A DNA stretch of 64,000 nucleotides from Caldilineaceae bacterium (GTDB lineage Bacteria; Chloroflexota; Anaerolineae; Caldilineales; Caldilineaceae), in NCBI GenBank assembly GCA_019637685.1, contig JAHBVF010000031.1:16187-80186 (forward strand), given 5' to 3'. The first letter of the stretch is position 1, and every line of letters starts with the position of its first letter. The notes under the pieces were generated by a model. The model searched no databases, was not told the origin of the DNA, and saw only the letters and a list, made by a program, of their open reading frames with translations. Shown here in pieces: positions 17,492 to 27,489 of the stretch. A program made the position numbers and the translations under genes.

Positions 17492-20491
17492 TTATCTACC
17501 TGATTTTGTTTCCCTGACGACAGTGGGCAGGAAAAGATCAAACTGGCGCGGCTCGGCTACAGAGTCCAGCGTGCGCAACTTCAGCGCGGGATCGCCCAGC
17601 AGCGTAAATGTATCGAGCAGGTCGTCGTATCGGTTTTTCGGCGCGTTGGCATAGAGATAGGCTTTGCCCATCCACGTGGCTGGCCCCAGTTCCCGCACGC
17701 CGATGTGAAATACGGCGATGAAGAAACCCCGCTCCAGATAGTCGTGGCCGCTGGCCAACCCCAGCCCGGATGAGGACCAGGAGGCAATCGCACCCCCATT
17801 TGCCTTGCGCACCATCGCTTCGGCCAAAGACATGCGCCCCTTCTCGGCTTCCTGAAAATAGCCTTCCAGACAGGTCATGGGCAACATCACCGGATAGGCT
17901 GTGTTGTTCATCTGTGTCACTGCTGCTCTGTTGAGCAGATTTTCTTCCGCCCAATACTCTTTGGCGCTGTGGCCCACATAGCTCACCAACAGCGCGCCCT
18001 GATTGATCCGAGAAACAATCTGCTCTCGGCAACTATCCCCTGTGGTGCAGTCGTAGGGAAGATAGAGTTTTGTCTTCGTATAGCTGCTGGGTAGCAGCGG
18101 CTTTGTCTGCCCATCAATTTCCATCGAGCCGTCGGCAATTGCATTGGAGTAATTATAAAACGCGCCCCCGCCGCCTGTCAGATCGTCGGTCACAAAGAGT
18201 ACATTTTTGTTCCAGCCTGAATCAGCCGGTTCGCTTTCATAGGCGATAATCTTGCGCACCATTGCCGTCACTTCTTCCGGGCTTTCCGCGGGCAGGCGGC
18301 CCAGGTGCATGTCGGGCATGTGATCCGTGCCGAGGATCGTCACATAGCGGTTGTCGGCTGCGGTTTCCCCCAGGCCGGGGTCCACCAGTTCCAGATAGGG
18401 AGGAATGAATGTGGGTGCGCTGTCACTGCGATATTGGCGCGGGTCATAGGTTCCATCCCCTACCAACAGCACGTAGGAAGAGCCAGATGTCTGCCAGTTG
18501 GTGTAGGCATAGAGCAGGAAGTCCCGAATGGCCTGGGGCGACATGCGCCCAAAATTAAAGGTGTCATAGATGTGTTGCACGTCGATCACCGCCACTTTCA
18601 GGCCACGGGCTGCTCTGTAGTCGGCCAGGGGTCTGATCGCGTCCAGAAAGTCCTTGTGGGCGATGATAAAGTAGTCGGCCTGATTGCTGCTGGAGAGAAG
18701 ATCGACTGTATCCGCGGTCTGTATAGATGCCACCTGTTTGCGCTGGCTGGTGCGCTGCACCAGATAGCGACCTCCGGCTGTGGATGTCACCCCAAAGCTG
18801 GCTGTTCGGGCCGCGGCCACAGGAATGTGGGCCACCCGCAAGGGATCGCTGATGTCGTAGGCTTCCAGATCGCTTCCCGAAAAGCCATCAACCGAAAGCG
18901 TCCACGCGCCAGCCGTGGGGATGTTGAGGATGATACGGTCATTGACGGCTGTGGTTTGCCGTTGGTAGTTGAGCCGCAGCCAGTCAAAATAGACGACACT
19001 GACGGTCTGCCCGTCCAGATCATTGACAATCTCTGCCCGCACCCAATTGGTGTCTGGTATGAGCAGGGCCTGATCAAAATTGACCGCAAAGGTGGCGTAG
19101 GTTGGACCAGACCACTGGCCGTCGCCCACATAATTTTCATTCACATAGAACTTGACGTGATGTGTGCCCCGCGTGCGGCTCACCATTGCGGCTTGGAGGG
19201 AAGCTGTCTGGCTGCCAGAAGCCGGGGCAGAAATGTTGATCGGCATACGCCAGCTATTTGCTACGCCACTTCCCGCCACAGTCAACAGGCGGCCATACCA
19301 ATGATCGTACCCGGACTCCATAGGCGCGGATGAGACGTAATTGAAATTTTCTTCGTAGGTGACGCTTGCCTGATAGCTGTCAACCAGTTGACTGCCTGGG
19401 GTTTGGCTGGGGGTTAGCATGTGTACAGCGCCCTGCCCACCCCACGTCAGCCAATAGATGTTGGCGTCTGTATATTTTTCGTCCACGCCCTGTCCATAGA
19501 AGAGCAAGCGATCTGTCGGTGCAAAGATGCCATCCACATCGTCCTGATTGTTGTCATCCACCACCCGTACAGCCACATCCTGGCCGTTCAAATAGAGGCG
19601 CAGGCTGTGGGAGGAGATGGAAGCTACCGGTACACCATACCGGGCCAGCTCATCATAGCCGAGGGTGTAGATGCCTTCCTCGCGCACTGCAAGCCGAAGC
19701 GATTGTGCCGGCGGTGCCCAGCCCTGATTGGACACGGCATTGATATTCATCCCGCCAATGGGAACACCCGCCCAGGTGCTCGCCCGCTCCCCATTCAACA
19801 GCAACCCCTGCACAGATTGCACGAAGGCATCGGCCTCCCCGCCCGAAGCGATCTGCACAGCAGAACCGCTGTGGCTCACCCGCACCTGAAGCTGGCTGAA
19901 ATGGATCAACACACCTGTGGCTGGGTTGTACTGGAAGGGGGTAATCTCCACCCGGACGAACTGGAGCCGACCCATCTGGCCGTTCTCGGTGATGCGCACG
20001 GGTGTGGCGGGGAGGAACTCGTCTTTGCCATAGGCGAGGGCATCCGGCGCGACGGGCTGCTCCACATAGCGAACCACATCACCTTCATTTTCCTCTGCCA
20101 CCGCGTCTGCCACAGGGCAAAGACGATAGGTCCCGGGGAGCGGGTCGGCGCTTTGGGACAAAATTTCTACCGTGGGCACAGCGCCAGGCGGAACGCCCAA
20201 AAGCAAAGAACGGGAAGGCAGTTGGGGTGTGCCCGCTGTACCCGCGGCCTCATATCCTGCCAGCACAATCTGTTGGCAAGGGCCGTCGACGCCGACTATT
20301 TCTTCCATACGATAATCAGTGGTCAGCACCCGGAAGGTTGTTTCTTTGTCAGTGGCAACCACAGAATCAATCTGATTGGCCGTTTCCATCCCCAGAGTGG
20401 CCGCGGGGGCAGCCGCTGCCTGCCGGGGAAAGAGCGGCAGCGCGAGAAGCAGGGCATAGAAGAGGCAAATGATTCTTTGATAACGACGCAT
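17492..20491 (-). CDS. Gingipain-like C25 cysteine peptidase, secreted (first copy)
   Basis: A large secreted protein of about 999 residues with a peptidase C25 (gingipain/PorU type) catalytic domain. I chose ATG 20491 because AAAGG lies five bases upstream and a good signal peptide follows (MRRYQRIICLFYALLLALP, cleavage near RQAAAA). In-frame starts at 20515, 20563 and 20581 exist. The catalytic dyad is visible as His841 (SYVGHSA) and Cys874 (MTCLEGYF). Upstream lie an N-terminal propeptide-like beta region and a C25-type N-terminal segment (YFIIAHKDFLDAI, VGDGTYDPR). It ends DLFLPTVVRETKSGR, carrying the LFLP tail shared with neighbours but lacking their FN3-like domain. Substrate specificity cannot be read. 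Confidence 0.85.
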   Translation of the reverse strand: MRRYQRIICLFYALLLALPLFPRQAAAAPAATLGMETANQIDSVVATDKETTFRVLTTDYRMEEIVGVDGPCQQIVLAGYEAAGTAGTPQLPSRSLLLGVPPGAVPTVEILSQSADPLPGTYRLCPVADAVAEENEGDVVRYVEQPVAPDALAYGKDEFLPATPVRITENGQMGRLQFVRVEITPFQYNPATGVLIHFSQLQVRVSHSGSAVQIASGGEADAFVQSVQGLLLNGERASTWAGVPIGGMNINAVSNQGWAPPAQSLRLAVREEGIYTLGYDELARYGVPVASISSHSLRLYLNGQDVAVRVVDDNNQDDVDGIFAPTDRLLFYGQGVDEKYTDANIYWLTWGGQGAVHMLTPSQTPGSQLVDSYQASVTYEENFNYVSSAPMESGYDHWYGRLLTVAGSGVANSWRMPINISAPASGSQTASLQAAMVSRTRGTHHVKFYVNENYVGDGQWSGPTYATFAVNFDQALLIPDTNWVRAEIVNDLDGQTVSVVYFDWLRLNYQRQTTAVNDRIILNIPTAGAWTLSVDGFSGSDLEAYDISDPLRVAHIPVAAARTASFGVTSTAGGRYLVQRTSQRKQVASIQTADTVDLLSSSNQADYFIIAHKDFLDAIRPLADYRAARGLKVAVIDVQHIYDTFNFGRMSPQAIRDFLLYAYTNWQTSGSSYVLLVGDGTYDPRQYRSDSAPTFIPPYLELVDPGLGETAADNRYVTILGTDHMPDMHLGRLPAESPEEVTAMVRKIIAYESEPADSGWNKNVLFVTDDLTGGGGAFYNYSNAIADGSMEIDGQTKPLLPSSYTKTKLYLPYDCTTGDSCREQIVSRINQGALLVSYVGHSAKEYWAEENLLNRAAVTQMNNTAYPVMLPMTCLEGYFQEAEKGRMSLAEAMVRKANGGAIASWSSSGLGLASGHDYLERGFFIAVFHIGVRELGPATWMGKAYLYANAPKNRYDDLLDTFTLLGDPALKLRTLDSVAEPRQFDLFLPTVVRETKSGR

Positions 20492-20571
20492 CTTAACCTT
20501 TTGGGTGAGAGCCATTTTTGCATTGATCCCAGGAACTGAACACACAGGCAACAACCGGACCATCTGCCACG

Positions 20572-20580
20572 AGTGTAGCA
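20572..20580 (-). promoter_or_regulatory. Extended -10 promoter element for the first C25 gene
   Basis: On the minus strand TGC is followed by TACACT (extended -10 form TGnTAnnnT). No convincing -35 box is seen. An in-frame ATG (20563) begins eight bases after it. The preferred start, 20491, would have a leader of about 70 nt. Confidence 0.4.
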
Positions 20581-20640
20581 TAAACGGATGACGACTGGAA
20601 TTACAGTTCGCTGATAGAGAGGGCCTTTTCTCAAAACAAA

Positions 20641-20676
20641 ACAGGACTTCTTACCCAATCGGGCAGGAAGTCCTGT
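20641..20676 (-). terminator. Intrinsic terminator after the second C25 gene
   Basis: The arms 20641-20650 and 20667-20676 pair perfectly, with further inner CCC/GGG pairing and an AATC loop. On the minus strand the hairpin is followed by TTTTGTTTT, a good U tract. It lies 44 bases after the stop at 20720. Confidence 0.85.
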
Positions 20677-20719
20677 CGCTGTCAATCCAACCTGTCCCGA
20701 TGGGACTCAGCCGAAAATT

Positions 20720-23500
20720 TTAGCGTTCGACTGTGGGCAGGAAGAGGGAATTCTTGCTCGCTGGCACAACTGCGGCCAACCCATATTCTTCGCTGCCGCT
20801 ATCCAGCGTCAATACCTTCAATTTATACCAGTAGCTTTGGGCCGGGTCTGTAGTTGCGTCTACAAAACTGTAGCTGTTGCCCACAGGACTGCCTGGCGCG
20901 CGGGCCTGGATCATTTCTGTGATTGCTTCAAAGGGGCCATCCGCACTTTGCGAACGCAGCACTTCAAAGCCGAGGATGTCGGCTTCGTTGGCCGTAGCCC
21001 ACTGCACCCGCACACCGCTTTCGCTGGTCTGGGCAGAAAGACCAGCCATCTCGACCGCGGTGGGCGCAACATATCCCTGGATGTGCAGGGCCGGGTCTCC
21101 CAGCAGCAGGAAGGTATCGATCAGATCGTCATATTTGCTTGCGGGCGCGTTGTTGTGCAGGTATAGTTTGCCCGCGTCCGACGCCTTGCCTAAAATCGTC
21201 TCTTTGTCCTGGAAGACGGACAGGAAGAAGCCCTGCTCCAGCCAGTCATGGCCGGTGGCAACACCAAAGCCCGTGGGCGACCAACTTGCCACCGCTCCAC
21301 CGAGAGGATGCAGCAGATAGGTTTCCGCCAGGGGTTGCAGGTCTGGCTGGTGAAAGAAGCCCTCGAAGCAGGCCATGCCCAGGAAGATTGACAGCTTCTC
21401 ATAGTTGGTGAATTGATTGACAATACTGGCGTCCACCAGCGGCTCTGTGGCCCAGTTGCCTGTCTGCGCGTGGCCCACATAACTGGTGAAGAGCGCGCCG
21501 CCGTTTACGCCATCGATAATGTCCTGCTGGCATTCGGCTGCTGTCATACAGGTGCCTGGCTCGTTGTTGATGTTATAGCCCAAGTATATCTTTGTCGATG
21601 TATAGGGCGCTGGCAGGAATTTTGTGGTGGAGATGGGCACGGGTGTCGAATAGCCATCGGCCAGGATGTTGGAAAACTCGAAGAAGTCACCGCCACCCCC
21701 TGTGCCATCGTCGGCGATGAGGAGAACGTTGAGATTCCAGTCGTTGAAGGGGGGCGTGGACTCGTATTTGATTGTCTTGCTCACCATCAACGCGGCTTCG
21801 GGCAGGGTATCCACCGGGAAACGCCCAATGCTCATGTCGGGCAGAAGATCGTTCCCCACCAGTGTGACATACCGATTGTCTGCCGCGGTTTCGCCCAGAG
21901 TCGGCTCCACAGCAACCAGAAAGGGCGGAATCAATGTGGGCGCGGAGAAGCGATAATTGCGCATATCGCTGGTCCCATCGCCAAAGAGCAGCACAAACTG
22001 GTTCTTGGGTGCTGTCCAGTTGTTATAGACATAGCGCAGAAATTCCCGAATCGATTCGGAGGATCGCATCCCGCCGTTGAACTGGGCGTATATCTGATCC
22101 ACGTCCACCAGGGCCACCCGATATTTGGTCGAACGATAGGTAGCCAACCGCACGGCCTCGGACCAGACATCTTTGTGGGCAATGGCAATCCAATCCGCGC
22201 CGTTGATTGTGGAGAGCAGATCTGCCGGAGAATAGGCCGAGGTCTGGGGTGCATAGGCTTCGATGCGCAGGGGAGCCAGCCAGCCGCTTGCCGAGGCTGC
22301 AATGTAGCGCCGTCCGCCGCTGCTGTCGCCAAAAGTCACGTCGCTGGCACCCACTGTCGCGCCTGTAAAAACCATCGGGTTGAAAATGTCGGTTACGTCA
22401 TAGACCCGAATGTCGCTGTCGCCAAAGCTCGACACTGTATAGTTCCAGGGACCTGCGCCGGTTTCGCCATCAAAAATGAGAGCGCTGTTTTCTGCCACAT
22501 AGCTGTCCCGATAGCTCAGTTCCAGCCAGTTGATGTAGACTTCTGACGAACTGCCAACCGGATTCAACTCAACTTTCAGAAAGTTGGTGCCGTTGGTCAG
22601 GGTGTTGTGGGGGACAGTCGCCGTGATGGTAAAGGCTTCAAAGTCATAGCCAGCGGCTGGATTGTCATAAATGGGTGTACCATTCATGTAGAGTTTAATG
22701 TGATGGGGCGTGGGTGGCTGGAAGAGAAACTGCCGTCCGCTGGTTCCTTGCAGACGCACAGTGGCCAGGCCATCTTGGGCCGCGCCAGGGATGTTGCTAA
22801 GCGAAAAGGGGAAGTTGCGGAAGGTCAACCCGGACCGCACCCAAATCCACTGCCAGCGGTCCGCGCCCGGCTCGTAGCGCTGGGGCATGGGATCGCCCAC
22901 GTGATAAGGGCGGTCGGTGAAATAAGAAATATTGCGTTCAAAGTGATCTTTGTGGAGATAGGGTCCTGCGGCTGTGCCTCCGCCCACACTGGCTTTGGGC
23001 GACATACGCAGACCGTTGCCTCCCCCATAGGTCAACCAATAGACATTTTCGCCGGTATATTTGTTGTCCGGCCAAATGCCTTCATAAAAGAGTGAGTCCA
23101 GGTTGCGCCCGTAGAAGAGGACGCGATCAGCGGCGTTGAAAACGTTGTCGCTCTCGCCGTCCACCTGAATCGGCACTTCCTGGGCCATCCAATACAGGCG
23201 AAAGGTTTTGGGGTTCAGGCTGTCCACCGGCAGCCCCGCGGCCTGCAAATCTGCATAGCTCAATTGGATGATGCCATCCTTGTCCACCACAATTTTGTAG
23301 GATGGGCTGGGGGGTGTCCATACAGTTCCCGTGACGGGAACTGTGGCATTGGTGACTTGGATGGCGGCTGGCGTGGCGGCTGTGGCCTGGCCGCTGGCTG
23401 ACATCAGCAGCCACACCAGCGCGGCCAATAGTCCCCCACTCACAGTCAACAGTTGTATTCCAGCGCGAACTCGTTTGCGTATGATCACAGTACCCCTCAT
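20720..23500 (-). CDS. Gingipain-like C25 cysteine peptidase, secreted (second copy)
   Basis: A 926-residue paralogue of the downstream C25 peptidase. The N-terminus has a basic segment and hydrophobic core (SGGLLAALVWLLMSA) ending ASGQATA, a signal peptide. The catalytic dyad is His677 (SYVGHAQ) and Cys711 (GMACFEGFF). After the peptidase domain, residues about 812-912 form an FN3-like beta domain (VRVQWATANEADILGFEVLRS), and the protein ends SLFLPTVER. The same C-terminal domain and tail type occur in the two giant proteins upstream, suggesting a shared surface-sorting or anchoring role (inference). It is separated from the next gene by a U-rich terminator. Confidence 0.87.
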   Translation of the reverse strand: MRGTVIIRKRVRAGIQLLTVSGGLLAALVWLLMSASGQATAATPAAIQVTNATVPVTGTVWTPPSPSYKIVVDKDGIIQLSYADLQAAGLPVDSLNPKTFRLYWMAQEVPIQVDGESDNVFNAADRVLFYGRNLDSLFYEGIWPDNKYTGENVYWLTYGGGNGLRMSPKASVGGGTAAGPYLHKDHFERNISYFTDRPYHVGDPMPQRYEPGADRWQWIWVRSGLTFRNFPFSLSNIPGAAQDGLATVRLQGTSGRQFLFQPPTPHHIKLYMNGTPIYDNPAAGYDFEAFTITATVPHNTLTNGTNFLKVELNPVGSSSEVYINWLELSYRDSYVAENSALIFDGETGAGPWNYTVSSFGDSDIRVYDVTDIFNPMVFTGATVGASDVTFGDSSGGRRYIAASASGWLAPLRIEAYAPQTSAYSPADLLSTINGADWIAIAHKDVWSEAVRLATYRSTKYRVALVDVDQIYAQFNGGMRSSESIREFLRYVYNNWTAPKNQFVLLFGDGTSDMRNYRFSAPTLIPPFLVAVEPTLGETAADNRYVTLVGNDLLPDMSIGRFPVDTLPEAALMVSKTIKYESTPPFNDWNLNVLLIADDGTGGGGDFFEFSNILADGYSTPVPISTTKFLPAPYTSTKIYLGYNINNEPGTCMTAAECQQDIIDGVNGGALFTSYVGHAQTGNWATEPLVDASIVNQFTNYEKLSIFLGMACFEGFFHQPDLQPLAETYLLHPLGGAVASWSPTGFGVATGHDWLEQGFFLSVFQDKETILGKASDAGKLYLHNNAPASKYDDLIDTFLLLGDPALHIQGYVAPTAVEMAGLSAQTSESGVRVQWATANEADILGFEVLRSQSADGPFEAITEMIQARAPGSPVGNSYSFVDATTDPAQSYWYKLKVLTLDSGSEEYGLAAVVPASKNSLFLPTVER

Positions 23501-23539
23501 TCTTTGTCAGCAATTGGCCACAGATAGACTCTGCTGAAG

Positions 23540-23545
23540 ATTATA
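23540..23545 (-). promoter_or_regulatory. Candidate -10 box for the second C25 gene
   Basis: TATAAT on the minus strand, about 40 bases before the start at 23500. The region at -35 (CATTTA) is poor. The rest of 23546-23708 is AT-rich with no other recognised element. Confidence 0.4.
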
Positions 23546-23708
23546 GCGGAATTAACTCCCAATAAATGTTACCGTTGGGTTACAGTTTTTATCATCTTTC
23601 AACGGGAGTTGGTTGTCTACAGGGAAATGGTAGTGTTTTTTATACTATACTACATCTTTGGAAGGGTAAGGTACAAAGGTTACATAACGTATAACAGATA
23701 GGGAACAG

Positions 23709-23751
23709 CAGAGAGGGTGTGGGTGACAACTGCTCACCCACACCCTCTCTG
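23709..23751 (-). terminator. 18-bp hairpin after the repeat-protein gene
   Basis: The arms 23709-23726 and 23734-23751 are perfectly complementary with a 7-nt loop. It lies 72 bases past the stop at 23823 on the minus strand. There is no T run on the minus-strand side; on the plus side TTTCTGCTT follows. Confidence 0.65.
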
Positions 23752-23822
23752 TTTCTGCTTGGATTCACCTACCCCAGCCGGGACTGCACAACGCTATCCC
23801 GGCTGAAGTGGTCTACGTCGTT

Positions 23823-26800
23823 CTATCGGGTCAGACTTGCCAACCAGAGGTAGCCAAGTTTGGCGAGCGTCTGACTTCCCTTATTGCCGCTGAAGGTCTG
23901 GGCTTCCAGCACATAGGTGTAGGAAACACCCCAGGCTGCGCTGCTATCCACAAGGGTATAGACTGCGCCAGTGGACTGGCCTGGCTTCTGGGCAGCCACG
24001 TGGCCGACGAGGACCGAAGCCCGGTTGCTGTCAATGCGATAGACATCGAAGCCGCTGATATCAGTCTCGTTCACCGATGTCCAGCGCAGGGTTACACTGC
24101 CGGGGGTGACGGCTGCGCCGTAGTCTGCCAGGGCCACCGCGGTCGGGTTGACAACCTTGACCGGGGCGTGGCTATCCTTGGGCGGAATCTTCTCCAGCGG
24201 AGGCAGCGGGCCAGGACCATCCGGGTCAGCCGTGGGGCCATCACCGTTGGGTTTGCTGGTGCTTACCTGGTTACAGGTGTTCTGCGCCTGGGTGCATGGC
24301 GCTTGCGGGGTCAGCAGCGTGGTATCGCCTACGCCCACAAAAACCACATTCAGTACAATGCTTCCACCCGGAGCCAAGGAACCAGCACCCGTGATGTCGT
24401 TCCAATACTTCGTTTGATACGGCGCATTGTTCGACGTTGAATCAGCCGGTGCGTTCACGCCCGAAATAGTGGCACTCAGGAACTGGATATAGTTGGTGTT
24501 GAATGTGTCCGAAATGGGCACCACATCCAGCCAGGTTGTCCCTGTGTTCACAACTGTAATTGTGAAGCTAATCGGTTCGTTGATACGCACACCTGTGCCG
24601 CTGGGGTCGGTTACACGAACTTTGGTCACGGTATGGCCGCTGTTCTTGAAGAAGCCGAAGTCATTGTTCGGGTTGTTCTGCGAAAGGCCACCTGCTACCG
24701 GATCAATTGAGATGATAGTGATGCGTTTGGTCGTCGGATCGCCGTCCGAGTCCTTGTCATCAGGCACACCTGACGCATCCTTCGGGCTGGCAAACCAGTT
24801 TTCCAGGGTGCCGCCAGAGGTGAACTCGCTGGCCAGAATATCCACACAATAGGTTCCAGCACCCAGACCAGTGAACTCGTAGAAACCGTCCTTAGCTGGT
24901 GATCCACCATTGGCCGTGTTGACTGTCGTGGTCGGGCTGCCTGTGCAGAAGGGATTGGTAAAGAGGCGGACAGTTACATCGTTGATACCCGGCTCGCCTG
25001 GATCCTGGCGTCCGTCTTTGTTGATGTCCCACCAGACGAAGTCACCGATACTACCCGACTTGTAAGTCTTGGTGGCATTGCCTGTGCCGCCCGCATTGGT
25101 GTTGGCTGTTGTGCCAGTGGTGCGAGTGATGGTTTGCCCGCTGACAGTCACTGTCGAGGAGGCTTGCAGGTCCACACTGCCCTGGATTGTACCATTGAGT
25201 GTGATCGTGCATTGTCCACCGGTGGTTGTGCATGTGTTGCCAGCGGTGAAGGATGCATTGGCCGTATTGTTGAGCAGACTAAAGACAACTGTCGTGCCGT
25301 TGGGTACATTGCCCCAGCCTGTGCCGCTGTTCTGCTCCACGGTGGCCGTGAAGGTGTGGGGCTGATTGACGGGATTCGTAGCGCCAATCGGGTTGAGTTT
25401 GATGCGCAGGTCCACATAGGTCTTGGTGGCGTTGCCTGTGCCGCCCGCATTGGTGTTGGCTGTTGTGCCGGTGATACGGGTGATGCTCTGGCCGCTGACC
25501 GTCACGGTCGAAGTCGCCTGCAGGTCCACACTGCCCGCATTGGCACCGTTGATTGTAATCGTACACGTACCACCCGTGGTGGTGCAGGTGCTGCCAGCCG
25601 TGAAGGTGGCGCCCGCACTGTTGCTCAAGAGCGCGAAGCTAACTGTCGTGCCGTTGGGAACACTGGCCCAACCTGTGCCACTGTTCTGCTGCACGGTGGC
25701 CGTGAAGGTGTGGGGGTCGCCCACTTTGTTGGTAGCATTCAACGGGCTGAGGGTGATGCGCAGGTCCACATAGGTCTTGGTGGCGTTGCCTGTGCCGCCC
25801 GCATTGGTGTTGGCTGCTGTGCCAGTGGTGCGGGTGATGCTCTGGCCGCTGACCGTCACTGTGGAAGTGGCCTGCAGGTCTACACTGCCCGCATTGGCAC
25901 CGTTGATGGTGATCGTACACTGTCCACCCGTAGTCGTGCAGGAAGTGCCAGCCGTGAAGGTCGCGCCGGCTGTATTGTTCTGCAGACTGAAGTTAACTGT
26001 CGTGCCGTTGGGCACATTGCCCCAACCTGTGCCGCTGTTCTGCTGCACGGTGGCGGTGAAGGTGTGGGGGTCGCCCACTTTGTTGGTAGCATTCAACGGG
26101 CTGAGCAAAATACGCAGATCTACATACGTTTTGGTGGCTGGCCCAGTGCCGCCAGCTGCCGTGTTTTTGGCATCACCGGTGGCCCGTGTGCGGCTGACAG
26201 GTGTTGGGGTGAAGCCGCCCAGGCCGTCGGGAATGTTGACCGTAACATTGGTCGTGACCGACGCGTTGGCTGTAATGACCGTAGGTGTACTGCTGTTGAT
26301 TGTAACTGTACACTCACCGCTGCCATTGGTCGGACCACAATTGACCGGAGAACTTCCGGGTGTGCTTGGCACCGGGCTGTACGATACCGAAGGTGTTGCA
26401 CCGGACACAGGGGTCCAGGCTCCACTGCCAATCTTCCGCTCGACTTTTACTGTAAAGATGTGGGCGTCGGTTACTTTGTTGGTCGCTGTCGGTGGATTGA
26501 TGCTGATGCGCAGATCGACCTTTACGTAGCCAAAGTCGGCGTCGTTAAAGTCCAACTGGTTCAGGGGCATGTACTTTTGGTACGGATTGGCACCGATTGT
26601 GGCCCCACTGGTGAAGACGTAGTCCTCCAGCGCACCGCCGGGGTTTGTATTGGTGACGGGGATACTTACCCAATAGGTTTCATCCCCGCTCACGGGAAAG
26701 TCATAGTAGCCAGCCGTTTCACAGACAGTGCCTGTGGCGTCGGTTAAGCCAGGCGCTGTCAATGTGGTGGACAACGGAGCCGTTTCGTTGAGAACCCCGT

Positions 26801-27080
26801 CTTTCGGGCCATTGACGCCGTCCTTGTACAGAAAGACGGTAACGCCATTGATGCCGACTTCACCACCCGTCTGGTTGCCGTCGACGTTGGCATCGTTCCA
26901 AACGCAGTCGCCAATCGACGACTTGCCCAGCGGCGCGTCGGGCGCATTGGGCACGGCCTGGTTGCCCGCGGCCATGCCTGCGCCAACAGCCAGGGCCATA
27001 AGTGTGACGAGAAGCACCAGAACGCCCAGCGCTTTGGTAGTGCCTCGCCAGCGATTTCGTGAAATGGGTTGAGCTTTCAT
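23823..27080 (-). CDS. Large secreted repeat protein (SdrD-B-like, Ig-like tandem repeats, DUF11-like)
   Basis: A 1085-residue predicted surface protein. Residues 1-40 are a signal peptide (LGVLVLLVTLMALAVGAGMAAG). A first SdrD-B-like domain (about 55-165; SIGDCVWNDANVDGN) is followed by a diverged Ig-like unit (about 185-317). Three near-identical 118-residue Ig-like repeats follow (about 317-670; each has YVDLRI, NATNKVGDPHTFTATVQQNSGTG-like and TCTTTGGQCTITING-like strands). Next come a second SdrD-B-like domain (about 690-790), a DUF11-like domain (about 810-960) and an FN3-like domain (about 975-1075), ending YLWLASLTR. No catalytic motif was found. Adhesive or structural surface function is inferred from domain content. 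Confidence 0.8.
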   Translation of the reverse strand: MKAQPISRNRWRGTTKALGVLVLLVTLMALAVGAGMAAGNQAVPNAPDAPLGKSSIGDCVWNDANVDGNQTGGEVGINGVTVFLYKDGVNGPKDGVLNETAPLSTTLTAPGLTDATGTVCETAGYYDFPVSGDETYWVSIPVTNTNPGGALEDYVFTSGATIGANPYQKYMPLNQLDFNDADFGYVKVDLRISINPPTATNKVTDAHIFTVKVERKIGSGAWTPVSGATPSVSYSPVPSTPGSSPVNCGPTNGSGECTVTINSSTPTVITANASVTTNVTVNIPDGLGGFTPTPVSRTRATGDAKNTAAGGTGPATKTYVDLRILLSPLNATNKVGDPHTFTATVQQNSGTGWGNVPNGTTVNFSLQNNTAGATFTAGTSCTTTGGQCTITINGANAGSVDLQATSTVTVSGQSITRTTGTAANTNAGGTGNATKTYVDLRITLSPLNATNKVGDPHTFTATVQQNSGTGWASVPNGTTVSFALLSNSAGATFTAGSTCTTTGGTCTITINGANAGSVDLQATSTVTVSGQSITRITGTTANTNAGGTGNATKTYVDLRIKLNPIGATNPVNQPHTFTATVEQNSGTGWGNVPNGTTVVFSLLNNTANASFTAGNTCTTTGGQCTITLNGTIQGSVDLQASSTVTVSGQTITRTTGTTANTNAGGTGNATKTYKSGSIGDFVWWDINKDGRQDPGEPGINDVTVRLFTNPFCTGSPTTTVNTANGGSPAKDGFYEFTGLGAGTYCVDILASEFTSGGTLENWFASPKDASGVPDDKDSDGDPTTKRITIISIDPVAGGLSQNNPNNDFGFFKNSGHTVTKVRVTDPSGTGVRINEPISFTITVVNTGTTWLDVVPISDTFNTNYIQFLSATISGVNAPADSTSNNAPYQTKYWNDITGAGSLAPGGSIVLNVVFVGVGDTTLLTPQAPCTQAQNTCNQVSTSKPNGDGPTADPDGPGPLPPLEKIPPKDSHAPVKVVNPTAVALADYGAAVTPGSVTLRWTSVNETDISGFDVYRIDSNRASVLVGHVAAQKPGQSTGAVYTLVDSSAAWGVSYTYVLEAQTFSGNKGSQTLAKLGYLWLASLTR
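25069..26130 (-). repeat. Three tandem 354-bp repeats inside the surface-protein gene
   Basis: The same landmark (TTGGTGGC) recurs at 25069, 25423, 25777 and 26131, exactly 354 bp apart, giving three units with very high identity at DNA level. Each encodes one 118-residue Ig-like domain. 354 is a multiple of three, so gain or loss of a unit keeps the frame. Confidence 0.9.
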
Positions 27081-27384
27081 TCATCCCTCCGTGTGTGTTT
27101 GCGTTGTTTGCAAACTGAAAACAAAACTATCGAATGCAGCTAGGCTGGAATTGTGTGCAGGCTGCATTTCCAAAAGGGTAGTACCGAATTGTTGCAGAGA
27201 TCATTACAGTATTGTGATTGGCTGGCCCCCTCCCTGTGTACCTTATGCAGTTGTTGGCGTTTTCCGATACTCTGGCGTTATTGTATCACGGAGTTTACGG
27301 AAAGACGCTTGCAGATCACTGACAATCGTTGCCTGTTGCCTGCCACAGCGGAAAAGAGAATGTGTGAAAAAATAGAGGCAAAGG

Positions 27385-27429
27385 AAGCGCACGACGCAAG
27401 GAGAGGCTGAATATCTGCGTCGTGCGCTT
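27385..27429 (-). terminator. 14-bp hairpin after the 1430-residue protein gene
   Basis: The arms 27385-27398 and 27416-27429 are complementary (core GCGCACGACGCA). It lies 60 bases past the stop at 27490 on the minus strand, followed by CCTTTGCC and, a little later, TTTTTT. The rest of 27081-27384 must contain the promoter of the 23823-27080 gene, but no convincing boxes are seen. Confidence 0.65.
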
Positions 27430-27489
27430 TCTTATCCCTACGTATGGGAGAACGTGACGTCCCTCATCCACTGGCCAGGGCTGTCCGGG

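Noticed and set aside
25069..26130. Regular repeats that might be a CRISPR array
   Set aside because: The 354-bp units are in-frame coding repeats with no short repeat/spacer pattern.
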